Source: an uncultured Mycoplasmatota bacterium
GTDB taxonomy: Bacteria > Bacillota_I > Bacilli_A > RF39 > UBA660
Direction of reading: 5' to 3'
NCBI GenBank assembly: GCA_947572405.1
Contig: CANPBV010000015.1
Span: 1 to 21,091, forward strand
Length of the DNA: 21,091 bases
Shown piece by piece: positions 13,434 through 20,983 of this stretch (position 1 is its first letter; each line of letters opens with the position of its first letter). The notes below the pieces were generated by a model, which worked only from the letters and a program-made list of their open reading frames with translations, was not told where the DNA came from and made no database searches. The position numbers and the translations under genes are program-made.

Positions 13434-15632
13434 ATGAAAAAGCCGGAACTTTTAGCGCCAGCAGGAAATATGGAAAGCTTAAAAGTGGCAATAGAAGCAG
13501 GAGCTGATGCCATTTATTTGGGTGGATATATGTTTGGAGCTAGGAGCTTTGCTGGAAATTTTTCAAATGATGAAATAAAAGAAGCGGTTATTTATGCACA
13601 TTTATATGGAGTTAAAATATATGTTACAGTAAATACTTTAATTTATGAAGATGAAGTAGAAACTTTTATGAGTTATGTTGATTTTTTATATCGTGCTTCA
13701 GTTGATGCAGTGATCATTCAAGATTTAGGAATGTTAGATTTGGTTAGACAGACCTTTCCTTTGCTAGAAGTTCATGCGTCTACACAGATGCATTTACATA
13801 ATTTAGAAGGAGTAAAATTAGTAGAAGAGCTAGGGATAAAAAGAGCCGTTTTAGCGCGTGAAACTGATATTGATTTAGTCAAAGAAATCAAGAAAAGTAC
13901 AAATATTGAAATTGAAATTTTTGTTCATGGAGCTTTATGTATTAGTTATTCTGGACAGTGCTTGATGTCTAGTTTAATTGGAGGAAGAAGTGGAAATAGA
14001 GGATCATGTGCTGGAAGTTGTAGACAGAAGTATGATTTGATAGCAAATGGAAAAAAGGTGAATAAAGATTCCTATTTGCTTAGCACCAAAGACTTAAATA
14101 CGTTAGATTATTTAGGAGATTTAATTGATATTGGAGTAGAAAGTTTTAAAATAGAGGGTAGAATGAAACGTCCAGAATATGTCTATACAGTTGTAAAACT
14201 CTATCGTAAAGCAATTGACCAGTATTGTCAAAGTAAAAAAATAGAAATAAAAGAAGCAGAAATTTTAGAATTGAAGAAAATATTCAATAGAGAGTTTACC
14301 AAAGGATTTTTATTTCATGAAGAGGAAAAGAACTTCATGAATCCAAAAAGGCCAAATCATATTGGAATTCCAATTGGAAAAGTGATAGAGTGCAAAAAGG
14401 GATTTGTTACAATTAATTTGTATTCTAGATTACAAAATGGAGATGGAATTAGAATTTTAGGAGAAGAAGATTCAGGAACAATTGTAACAAAAATAATTAC
14501 CCAAAAAAGACAAGTGAAAGAAGTAGAAAAGGGGATCGCCAAAATTCCTTATAAAGAAACAGTAAAGGTCGGAAGTACAGTTTTAAAAACGACAGATAAA
14601 AAGCAATTAGATGAAATTAATTTTTCATTATCAAAGAAAGCTAGAAAGGTATCAATTTCTTTAGAATTAGAACTAAAATGTCATCAAAAACCTCTATTAA
14701 AATTGTTTGATGGGAAAAACGAAGTTGTTGTAATAGGAGAAAAGAATGTAGAACAAGCTTTGACTACACCAATATCAAAAGAACGTATTCAAGAACAAAT
14801 TTTGAAATTTGGAGATTCCATTTATCAAGTAAATGATACAACTTTAAAAGTTGATGATACTATTTTTATTCCTATTAAAGAATTGAATGAACTGAGAAGA
14901 AAAGCAACTTTAAAATTGAATGAGTTAAGAACATATCATTATTCATATCAAAAATGTAAATATCATAGAAATGTTCCTAATTTTCCTGTGGAAAAAAGAA
15001 AAACGGTTTCTATCAATGAATATTTTCAATATAAAATTGTGGAAAAAGGAAACTGGGATATTATTTATGTGGAAAAAGAAGAACTGTTTAATATGGTAAA
15101 ATCAGATTCTAGAGTTATCAAAAAAATTCCACGAGTTTTACACCATATTTCTTTAGAAAATCAATTATCTTTAGTCGGAGAACTTGGTACATTTTATTTT
15201 TATCCACATGTTTTTACGGATTGGTCTTTTAATGTAACGAATTCTTATACTGCAGCTTTTCTTTTTAGCAATGGCGCAAAATTAGTAACTTTATCTTATG
15301 AATTGGATGAAAATCGAATGAAATTATTGATTTCTAATTATAAAAATAGATATCGTGCACATCCTAATTTTGAAGTAATCATTTATGGAAAAGAAGAAGT
15401 AATGATCAGTAAATTCCATTTGTTAAAATATTTTAATGTAGAAAATGGTTATTTAAAAGATCGATTTGGAAATTTATATACAATAGAAGAAAATAAAGAT
15501 TTTATGAAAATTTATAATTATAAACCTAGGAATATGAAAGGACATTACTATCAATATGGAATTAATTCTTTGCGTTATCAATTTGTGAATGAAAAAGAAA
15601 GTGAGATGACAAATATTATTGATGAATTTTAG
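13434..15632 (+). CDS. U32 peptidase-family protein, long form (RlhA-like, probable 23S rRNA hydroxylation factor)
   Basis: Protein of 732 residues, cytosolic. It begins with the U32 TIM-barrel start KPELLAPAGNMESLK and carries the U32 signature EIFVHGALCISYSGQCLMS. Cys169, Cys176, Cys192 and Cys196 (CLMSS then NRGSCAGSCRQ) fit the Fe-S ligand set inferred for this family. The length matches long U32 members with a C-terminal collagenase-like DUF3656 region, such as E. coli RlhA, needed for hydroxylation of a 23S rRNA cytidine; the TrhP group, which modifies tRNA, is shorter. Despite the name, proteolysis is doubtful. AGGAAG precedes the ATG at 13434. The sirtuin gene overlaps its last 11 bases. 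I am sure of the family and moderately sure of an RNA-modification role. Confidence 0.9.
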   Translation: MKKPELLAPAGNMESLKVAIEAGADAIYLGGYMFGARSFAGNFSNDEIKEAVIYAHLYGVKIYVTVNTLIYEDEVETFMSYVDFLYRASVDAVIIQDLGMLDLVRQTFPLLEVHASTQMHLHNLEGVKLVEELGIKRAVLARETDIDLVKEIKKSTNIEIEIFVHGALCISYSGQCLMSSLIGGRSGNRGSCAGSCRQKYDLIANGKKVNKDSYLLSTKDLNTLDYLGDLIDIGVESFKIEGRMKRPEYVYTVVKLYRKAIDQYCQSKKIEIKEAEILELKKIFNREFTKGFLFHEEEKNFMNPKRPNHIGIPIGKVIECKKGFVTINLYSRLQNGDGIRILGEEDSGTIVTKIITQKRQVKEVEKGIAKIPYKETVKVGSTVLKTTDKKQLDEINFSLSKKARKVSISLELELKCHQKPLLKLFDGKNEVVVIGEKNVEQALTTPISKERIQEQILKFGDSIYQVNDTTLKVDDTIFIPIKELNELRRKATLKLNELRTYHYSYQKCKYHRNVPNFPVEKRKTVSINEYFQYKIVEKGNWDIIYVEKEELFNMVKSDSRVIKKIPRVLHHISLENQLSLVGELGTFYFYPHVFTDWSFNVTNSYTAAFLFSNGAKLVTLSYELDENRMKLLISNYKNRYRAHPNFEVIIYGKEEVMISKFHLLKYFNVENGYLKDRFGNLYTIEENKDFMKIYNYKPRNMKGHYYQYGINSLRYQFVNEKESEMTNIIDEF

Positions 15633-16338
15633 AGAAAAAATAAAACTGTTGGAAGAATGGATACAAAAATCCAATAAAATCGTTATATTTACAGGAGCGG
15701 GAATTTCGACTCTTTCTGGAATTCCAGATTTTCGAAGTCCCAACGGACTTTCTAAAAAAAAGAGTGTCATTGCGCCAGAAGAAATTTTAAGTCATCATTA
15801 TTTTTTATCTCACCCAGAATCTTTTTATCAATTTTTGAAAAAAGAAATGCTTTATTTAAATGCAAAACCAAACAAAGCCCATTTTTGGATTGCGCATTTA
15901 GAAGAAGAGAAAGAGATTACGGTAGTGACTCAAAATATTGATTCCTTACACTGGAAGGCAGGGAGTACGAGAGTACTGGAATTACATGGAAATATTAGAG
16001 ACTATTATTGCATGAAATGTGGAAGAAAATATGAAAAAGATATTTTAAAAAAGGAACTGCCTATTTGTACTTGTAATGGTCTGATTCGTCCAAACATTGT
16101 TCTTTATCAAGAACCATTAGACGAAGAAATATTTAATGAAGCCATTTTTGCTATTTTAAAAGCGGATATGATTATTGTTATGGGTTCTTCCTTGATTGTA
16201 ACACCAGCTTCTAACCTGCTTTCTTTTTATAGTGGGAACCGATTTGTTATTATGAATAAAGAGGAGACCCCATACGATAGAAAGGCGAACTTGGTATTTC
16301 ATGAAGATATCTTAAAAGTTATAAAAGCAATAAGATAA
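15622..16338 (+). CDS. Sir2-family NAD-dependent protein deacylase
   Basis: Sirtuin of 238 residues that removes acyl groups from lysines using NAD. GAGIST (25-30) followed by SGIPDFRS binds NAD, QNID is at 104-107, the catalytic histidine is His122 in ELHGN, and GSSLIVTPAS (188-197) completes the NAD pocket. The zinc site is Cys130-x-x-Cys133 plus Cys149-x-Cys151, where the second pair has one residue between cysteines rather than the usual two to four; Sir2 proteins vary here, but it is worth noting. The ATG at 15622 (or a TTG one codon earlier) overlaps the end of the U32 gene and has no strong ribosome site, implying translational coupling. It ends at a terminator. Confidence 0.93.
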   Translation: MNFREKIKLLEEWIQKSNKIVIFTGAGISTLSGIPDFRSPNGLSKKKSVIAPEEILSHHYFLSHPESFYQFLKKEMLYLNAKPNKAHFWIAHLEEEKEITVVTQNIDSLHWKAGSTRVLELHGNIRDYYCMKCGRKYEKDILKKELPICTCNGLIRPNIVLYQEPLDEEIFNEAIFAILKADMIIVMGSSLIVTPASNLLSFYSGNRFVIMNKEETPYDRKANLVFHEDILKVIKAIR

Positions 16339-16341
16339 AAA

Positions 16342-16367
16342 GTTCGAATGATTTTCGGATTTTTTTT
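16342..16367 (+). terminator. terminator after the sirtuin gene
   Basis: TTCGAA (16343-16348) pairs with TTCGGA (16354-16359) around a 5-base loop, one G-T pair, followed by eight Ts. Confidence 0.7.
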
Positions 16368-16376
16368 GTGAATATC

Positions 16377-16466
16377 TTTCTATCTTTAACGTATTATTTG
16401 GATATTTATTTCTCACCTTTTCAAGTATAAATTGCACAAACTTATTGTCATTATGAAAGATAGAAA
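16377..16466. repeat. 11-bp perfect inverted repeat pair
   Basis: TTTCTATCTTT (16377-16387) and AAAGATAGAAA (16456-16466) are perfect inverted copies 68 bases apart in the sirtuin-lon gap. There is no clear target duplication and no gene between them. It could be a worn-out insertion or a long RNA stem. Confidence 0.35.
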
Positions 16467-16471
16467 TTTCA

Positions 16472-16500
16472 TTGTGAAAGAAAATAAAAAATTTTATGAT
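16472..16500 (+). promoter_or_regulatory. possible promoter of a small RNA upstream of lon
   Basis: TTGTGA (16472-16477), 17 bases, TATGAT (16495-16500). It would start transcription near 16507, ahead of a strong terminator and before lon's own promoter. Confidence 0.45.
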
Positions 16501-16506
16501 ACATAG

Positions 16507-16592
16507 ATTAGAGTAGCTTTTTATGTCAAATTTTGTTAGAATAAAAAAAGAGAAATACTCAAGATGTACAAAATGGATCTTGGGTATTTTTT
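16507..16592 (+). ncRNA. candidate small RNA, about 85 nt, upstream of lon
   Basis: The segment lies between a plausible promoter and a strong intrinsic terminator, and contains no gene. The terminator hairpin pairs AATACTCAAGAT (16554-16565) with ATCTTGGGTATT (16577-16588), 12 bp with one G-T, followed by a T-run to 16592. Since the sirtuin transcript already ends at 16342-16367, this second terminator needs its own transcript. The 5' part has only weak structure. The same hairpin could also work on the minus strand, but no convergent gene needs it. Confidence 0.42.
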
Positions 16593-16616
16593 CTAGCGAT
16601 GTTTTATAAAAAATCA

Positions 16617-16645
16617 TAGACATTTCATTTTATTTGTATTATAAT
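16617..16645 (+). promoter_or_regulatory. lon promoter
   Basis: TAGACA (16617-16622), 17 bases, TATAAT (16640-16645), 33 bases before the TTG start. I see no CtsR or CIRCE heat-shock operator around it. Confidence 0.65.
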
Positions 16646-16677
16646 AAAAATCAATTTTAAAAGAGGAGGTGTTTCGA

Positions 16678-19041
16678 TTGGTAAAAGCAGATTTGCCAGT
16701 TATTTTATTAAAGGGAATTGTATTACTTCCTAATAATGAATTACGTTTAGAATTTGATAATGAAGAAAGTAAAAACATTATTGATCTATCTGAATTATTT
16801 CATGAAAATCGTATTTTGGTAGTAAGTAGTAACGATCCCTTAGAAGAATCTCCTGACAAAAAGGAATTGCCAAAAATAGGGGTTATTTCTGAAATTATAC
16901 GTAAAATAGAATTACCGAATGGAAATATTCGAGTAGTCATTAAAGGGATAGAAAGAGCAGAAGTGTTTGAATATTTAAATTTAAGCAAACGCGATGTTTT
17001 AGAAGCAATTGTATCTTCCTTTGAAGTAGAAGAAATTGATGAAAAAACAGAAATTGCAATGGTGAGAAAATTATATCGTGAATTAGAGACTTATATTAAA
17101 CGTGTTCCTTACATGAGTAATAGTATTTTAGCGTCTGTTGATTCGGTAAAACAGTTATCTTTAATGACGGATTTAATCGCTCCTCATTTGCCAATTGGCT
17201 TAGAACGTTTATTGGAATATTTGAATGAGCGAAAACAAATAAATAGAACAGAAATGATTTTAGAAGACATTTATCAAGAGCAAGAGTTATTTGATATCGA
17301 AAAGCAAATAGATCAAAAAGTCAAAAAAAGAATTGATAATAGTCAGAAAGATTATTTATTACATGAAAAAATGAATGTCATTAAAGAAGAATTAGGAGAG
17401 CATTCGCTAAAAGAGGATGAAGTCAGAGAATTACGCCAGAAATTAAAAGTGTTAGATGCTCCCACTAAAATAAAAGAGCGAATTGAAAAAGAGATTCGTT
17501 ACTATGATAGTATGCCAGCAATGTCGCCAGAAGTTACGATGATAAGAACTTATATTGATTGGCTTTTGGAACTTCCTTGGAATGTTGAGACGGAAGATAA
17601 TCATAATTTAAAAGAGGTAAAAGATGAATTGAATGCTTCTCATTATGGATTAGAAAAAGTAAAAACAAGAATTATTGAGTATTTAGCAGTCAAAGAAAGA
17701 ACCAATAATTTAAGAAGCCCAATTATTTGCCTAGTTGGCCCTCCCGGGGTGGGAAAAACAAGTTTGGCAGTCAGTATCGCTCATGCAATTAATCGTAACT
17801 TTGTCAAAATTTCGGTAGGTGGCGTTTCTGATGAAGCCGATATTTTTGGCCATAGACGTACTTATATAGGAGCAAACCCAGGAAGAATCATCAGCTCATT
17901 AAAAAAAGTGAAAAGTAGAAATCCATTATTTTTAATTGATGAAATAGATAAAATGAGACAGGATATTAAGGGAGACCCAAGTAGTGCCTTGTTAGAGGTA
18001 TTGGATCCTGAACAAAATGAGTTTTTTACAGACCATTATATAGAAGAAGAATTTGATTTATCTAAAGTTATGTTTATAGCTACAGCGAATTATATTGAGG
18101 ATATCCCAGATCCCCTATTGGATCGATTAGAGATGATTGAACTGTCTAGTTATACAGAATTTGAAAAGATTGATATCGCTAAAAAACATTTAATTCCAAA
18201 AATTTGTAAGGAGCATGGAATTGAAACTACAAACGTCGATTTTTCAGAAGAAGCAATTTTATCTATTATTCGTTATTATACAAAAGAGGCAGGGGTACGT
18301 GAACTAGAAAGACAATTATCTAATATTGTTAGGAAAATTGTAACTTCTATTGTTTTAAATAACATAAAAATAGGACGCTTGAATATTACTGATAAAAATA
18401 TTTATAAATATCTTGGAAAGAAGAAATATGCTTCGGCCACATTGGAAAATGATTATCAAATTGGAGTAGTAACAGGATTAGCGTATACAACATTTGGTGG
18501 AGATACTCTTTCTATAGAAGTCAATCATTATGATGGTTCAGGACAACTTGTATTAACGGGTTCTTTAGGAGATGTCATGAAAGAAAGTGCGAAAATAGCG
18601 CTTTCCTATATTAAAGCAAACCATAGATATTTTAAAATTGGATATAGCTTATTAAATACAAGAGATATTCATATTCATGTTCCAGAAGGTGCGATTCCTA
18701 AAGATGGTCCAAGTGCTGGAATTACCTTAACAACAGCTTTAATTAGTGCGTTAACAGAGCGACAGGTCGATAAAAATATAGCTATGACTGGGGAAATTAC
18801 ATTAAGAGGTACAGTATTACCAATTGGTGGATTAAAAGAAAAAAGTATTGGTGCTCATCGTAATGGAATAAAAAAAATTATCATTCCTTATGACAATTTA
18901 AAAGATTTGGATGAAATTCCAAGTGAAGTCAAAGAGGAAATTACATTTATACCAGTAAAAACTTATAAAGAAGTTTGGAATATTATTTTTAGAGAGAAGG
19001 TAAAGAGTGGTAGTCATGAACAAGAACAATTATTATTATAG
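16678..19041 (+). CDS. lon: ATP-dependent Lon protease
   Basis: Cytosolic hexameric AAA+ protease that degrades misfolded and regulatory proteins. Its 787 residues contain the N-terminal substrate-binding domain (about 1-200), a coiled linker, Walker A GPPGVGKT (354-361), Walker B LFLIDEID (417-424) and the protease domain with catalytic Ser679 in KDGPSAGIT and Lys722 in GGLKEKSIGAHRNG. A GTG at 16669 overlaps the AGGAGG site (16664-16669); the TTG at 16678 is 8 bases away and is the likely start. The gene has its own promoter. The downstream unknown gene starts inside lon, so their translation is linked. Family and completeness are certain. Confidence 0.97.
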   Translation: MVKADLPVILLKGIVLLPNNELRLEFDNEESKNIIDLSELFHENRILVVSSNDPLEESPDKKELPKIGVISEIIRKIELPNGNIRVVIKGIERAEVFEYLNLSKRDVLEAIVSSFEVEEIDEKTEIAMVRKLYRELETYIKRVPYMSNSILASVDSVKQLSLMTDLIAPHLPIGLERLLEYLNERKQINRTEMILEDIYQEQELFDIEKQIDQKVKKRIDNSQKDYLLHEKMNVIKEELGEHSLKEDEVRELRQKLKVLDAPTKIKERIEKEIRYYDSMPAMSPEVTMIRTYIDWLLELPWNVETEDNHNLKEVKDELNASHYGLEKVKTRIIEYLAVKERTNNLRSPIICLVGPPGVGKTSLAVSIAHAINRNFVKISVGGVSDEADIFGHRRTYIGANPGRIISSLKKVKSRNPLFLIDEIDKMRQDIKGDPSSALLEVLDPEQNEFFTDHYIEEEFDLSKVMFIATANYIEDIPDPLLDRLEMIELSSYTEFEKIDIAKKHLIPKICKEHGIETTNVDFSEEAILSIIRYYTKEAGVRELERQLSNIVRKIVTSIVLNNIKIGRLNITDKNIYKYLGKKKYASATLENDYQIGVVTGLAYTTFGGDTLSIEVNHYDGSGQLVLTGSLGDVMKESAKIALSYIKANHRYFKIGYSLLNTRDIHIHVPEGAIPKDGPSAGITLTTALISALTERQVDKNIAMTGEITLRGTVLPIGGLKEKSIGAHRNGIKKIIIPYDNLKDLDEIPSEVKEEITFIPVKTYKEVWNIIFREKVKSGSHEQEQLLL

Positions 19042-19771
19042 AAAATTAGCGCAGTCTATTATCTTTTCTGAGGAACCTTGGAGAGAAATACCAGATTTTA
19101 ATGATCCACATGACAATGTTTATTCAACTAAATTTTTGCGTTCTCTTCATCAGTTGTTGTTATTTTATGAAAGAAAAGCATGTTTAGAAAAAGAGGATAT
19201 TGATAGATTACAAAAAATGTTATCTGACATACGATTTAGTTATCCTTATCAGTCTAAAACAGAAAAAGGGGAAATTTACTCTCTCATTAATGAAATGATA
19301 TATATGAGTAATCGAATGGAAGATACTGGAACTGATTTATTCTATATGGAAGAATATCGGAAAAGATATGGAGTTTATGCAGGCCTATTTGGGAAAAATT
19401 TACTAGCAAAATATTATGCATATTATTTAGATGGAGAATTAAGAGGAATAAAAAAAGATTTATCTTTTGATATTTATCCATTGACTTTGTTTTATTATGG
19501 GATAAATCAATTAACAGAACAATATTTAAATGTTTTTGTTTTAGATGATAGATACTTGGGTACTTTGAATGCTTTATTTGCAGAAAATAAAACATTATTA
19601 TTGGATCCTATTATTCGAAATCGTTTTCTTGGTATTTTAAGAGAAAATAAACGATTACTGATCGAAAAAGCGGAAGAAATTAGTACTGGAAATAAACAAG
19701 ATGATAAAATGTTTGAGCGCCATAATGAATTTGTTTTAAAGAGGATAGAAAAATTAGAAAAAAGTAATTAA
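19016..19771 (+). CDS. unknown protein, translationally linked to lon
   Basis: A 251-residue protein I do not recognise. It is rich in Tyr, Leu, Lys and Glu and looks almost entirely alpha-helical, with no signal peptide, membrane segment, cysteine motif or nucleotide-binding motif. Recognisable stretches such as DIYPLTLFYYGINQLTEQYLNVF and the charged C-terminal helix give no family hint. The ATG at 19016 lies within the last 26 bases of lon (a GTG at 19007 would add three residues), and codon usage resembles the neighbours. It is followed at once by a terminator, so it is the last gene of the lon operon. The overlap suggests co-production with Lon, perhaps as an adaptor or a substrate, but that is only context. 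Confidence 0.8.
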   Translation: MNKNNYYYRKLAQSIIFSEEPWREIPDFNDPHDNVYSTKFLRSLHQLLLFYERKACLEKEDIDRLQKMLSDIRFSYPYQSKTEKGEIYSLINEMIYMSNRMEDTGTDLFYMEEYRKRYGVYAGLFGKNLLAKYYAYYLDGELRGIKKDLSFDIYPLTLFYYGINQLTEQYLNVFVLDDRYLGTLNALFAENKTLLLDPIIRNRFLGILRENKRLLIEKAEEISTGNKQDDKMFERHNEFVLKRIEKLEKSN

Positions 19772-19806
19772 CAAATAGGTTTTTAAAATTTATTTGTTTT
19801 TTTTTG
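19770..19806 (+). terminator. terminator of the lon operon
   Basis: AACAAATA (19770-19777) pairs with TATTTGTT (19791-19798), followed by Ts to 19805. The right arm and T-run are the left edge of the repeat duplicated further downstream. Confidence 0.75.
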
Positions 19807-20102
19807 AAAAAATGGAAAAGGATAGGAACTTCACACACTCTTGTAGAAAGATATAGTGAGGGGTAAGAACTTTATTTCCTATTGTTGACAAAATATAACA
19901 TATCTAGTATGATGTAGATAGAGTTCTTCCCATGTAGGAGGGATTTCATTGAAAGAAAAAATTTATGGCCTTAGATTTGATACGAGTTTTAAGAATGTAT
20001 TTAGTGATAAGAATTATTTAAAACAATTTTTTAAAGATATTTTTCATGAAGAAATAGAAAATGTTACTTATATCGATAAAGAAATTTTAAGAGAAAACAA
20101 AT
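19790..20102 (+). repeat. tandem duplication, copy A (leader and start of the Rpn gene)
   Basis: Two segments of this region recur at the right end of the window. 19806-19936 recurs at 20858-20988 with one mismatch, and 19995-20102 recurs at 20984-21091 with two mismatches; the T-run at the left edge differs by one base. The unit of about 1,053 bp spans promoter, gene and terminator. The bases 19937-19999 are absent from the second copy. Confidence 0.95.
19885..19913 (+). promoter_or_regulatory. promoter of the Rpn nuclease gene
   Basis: TTGACA (19885-19890), 17 bases, TATGAT (19908-19913). Upstream, ATAGGAA (19822-19828) and TTCCTAT (19876-19882) are inverted copies framing a 47-base segment that could be an operator region. 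Confidence 0.8.
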
Positions 20103-20809
20103 ACTTGTCCTATAGTATATTTGATTTATTGATTAAGGCAAAAGGTGAATTTATCATATTTGAAATGCAGAATCAGGATTTAAAAAACATAGAAGCTAGA
20201 GTTACGATGTATTTATCAAAATATTATGCTAGACAAAATGCAGGAAAAAAATATGAACATGTAAAGCCTATTAAAATGAGATTGATACTAAATTATCCAT
20301 ATGGTGAAAAAGAAGTATTAAAAGAATATCGAGTAATGGAAAAAAGAATACTGGAACAGTTTGGAATATATTTTGATATTAAAATATGGAATATAAAAGA
20401 AGCATTAAAGTATGAAGGAACATTAGACTATAAATATGCGTTATTATTTATATTAGATTTATTTTCTAAAAAGAAAGCAAGAGAGGTATTAAAAACAATA
20501 AAAGAAGAAAAGAGATTTGAAGAAATGATCTATAAAATAGAACGATATAATGCCAATTTAGAAACATATGAAAAATTAAAAAATGAGGAGGAGAGACAAA
20601 TGAAATTAGAAGATGTGGCACAGGCTTATAAAAAAGAAGGAATTGAGATAGGAAAGAAGCAGGGTGAAAAACGAGGAGAAAAAAGGGGAATAATGAAAAC
20701 AGCGCTATCCATGTTGCAAGAAGGCTTGGATTTATCACTTATTAAAAAAATAACTGGACTTACTGAAACAGAAATATTGAGAATTGATAAAAACATAGAT
20801 AGTTTATAG
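19949..20809 (+). CDS. Rpn-family PD-(D/E)XK nuclease (transposase-like)
   Basis: Protein of 286 residues of the Rpn/PDDEXK_2 transposase-like family, whose E. coli members are DNA endonucleases that promote recombination and act in phage defence. It has the typical opening KIYGLRFDTSFKNVFSD and the nuclease core IFDLLIKAKGEFIIFEMQNQ, with Asp59, Glu72 and Gln74 as the D and ExQ catalytic residues. A charged helical C-terminus (KKQGEKRGEKRG) and a final helical domain follow. The start is TTG at 19949, 6 bases after an AGGAGG-type site (19937-19942). An in-frame ATG at codon 218 has its own strong ribosome site. A partial second copy follows at the window edge. Confidence 0.92.
   Translation: MKEKIYGLRFDTSFKNVFSDKNYLKQFFKDIFHEEIENVTYIDKEILRENKYLSYSIFDLLIKAKGEFIIFEMQNQDLKNIEARVTMYLSKYYARQNAGKKYEHVKPIKMRLILNYPYGEKEVLKEYRVMEKRILEQFGIYFDIKIWNIKEALKYEGTLDYKYALLFILDLFSKKKAREVLKTIKEEKRFEEMIYKIERYNANLETYEKLKNEEERQMKLEDVAQAYKKEGIEIGKKQGEKRGEKRGIMKTALSMLQEGLDLSLIKKITGLTETEILRIDKNIDSL
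20600..20809 (+). CDS. internal in-frame small protein of the Rpn gene (RpnS-like, putative antitoxin)
   Basis: Within the Rpn gene, AGGAGG (20586-20591) stands 8 bases before an in-frame ATG (20600-20602), codon 218. Translation from there gives a 69-residue protein, MKLEDVAQAYKKEGIEIG onward to the shared stop, made of the charged linker and the terminal helical domain but none of the nuclease core. In E. coli, rpn genes are reported to make such small C-terminal proteins from internal starts, and these inhibit the full-length toxic nuclease. Here the full-length form has a weak TTG start while the small form has ATG, which would favour excess of the small form. The ribosome site is a fact of the sequence; expression and function are inferred. 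Confidence 0.65.
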   Translation: MKLEDVAQAYKKEGIEIGKKQGEKRGEKRGIMKTALSMLQEGLDLSLIKKITGLTETEILRIDKNIDSL

Positions 20810-20820
20810 TGTCTTATATG

Positions 20821-20857
20821 AACAAATAAGAAATTGTTTTACTTATTTGTTTTTTTT
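20821..20857 (+). terminator. terminator after the Rpn gene
   Basis: AACAAATAAG (20821-20830) pairs with CTTATTTGTT (20842-20851), 10 bp, with the T-run continuing to 20857. Confidence 0.85.
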
Positions 20858-20936
20858 GAAAAAATGGAAAAGGATAGGAACTTCACACACTCTTGTAGAA
20901 AGATATAGTGAGGGGTAAGAACTTTATTTCCTATTG

Positions 20937-20965
20937 TTGACAAAATATAACATATCTAGTATGAT
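20937..20965 (+). promoter_or_regulatory. promoter of the second Rpn copy
   Basis: TTGACA (20937-20942), 17 bases, TATGAT (20960-20965), identical to the promoter of the complete copy, so the truncated copy should still be transcribed. Confidence 0.75.
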
Positions 20966-20983
20966 GTAGATAGAGTTCTTTCC

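Noticed and set aside
16312..16623. Minus-strand reading frame of 103 codons in the sirtuin-lon gap
   Set aside because: No ribosome site, Phe/Ile/Lys/Asn-rich composition typical of random AT-rich DNA, runs over the sirtuin terminator and into the sirtuin gene, and no recognisable motif.
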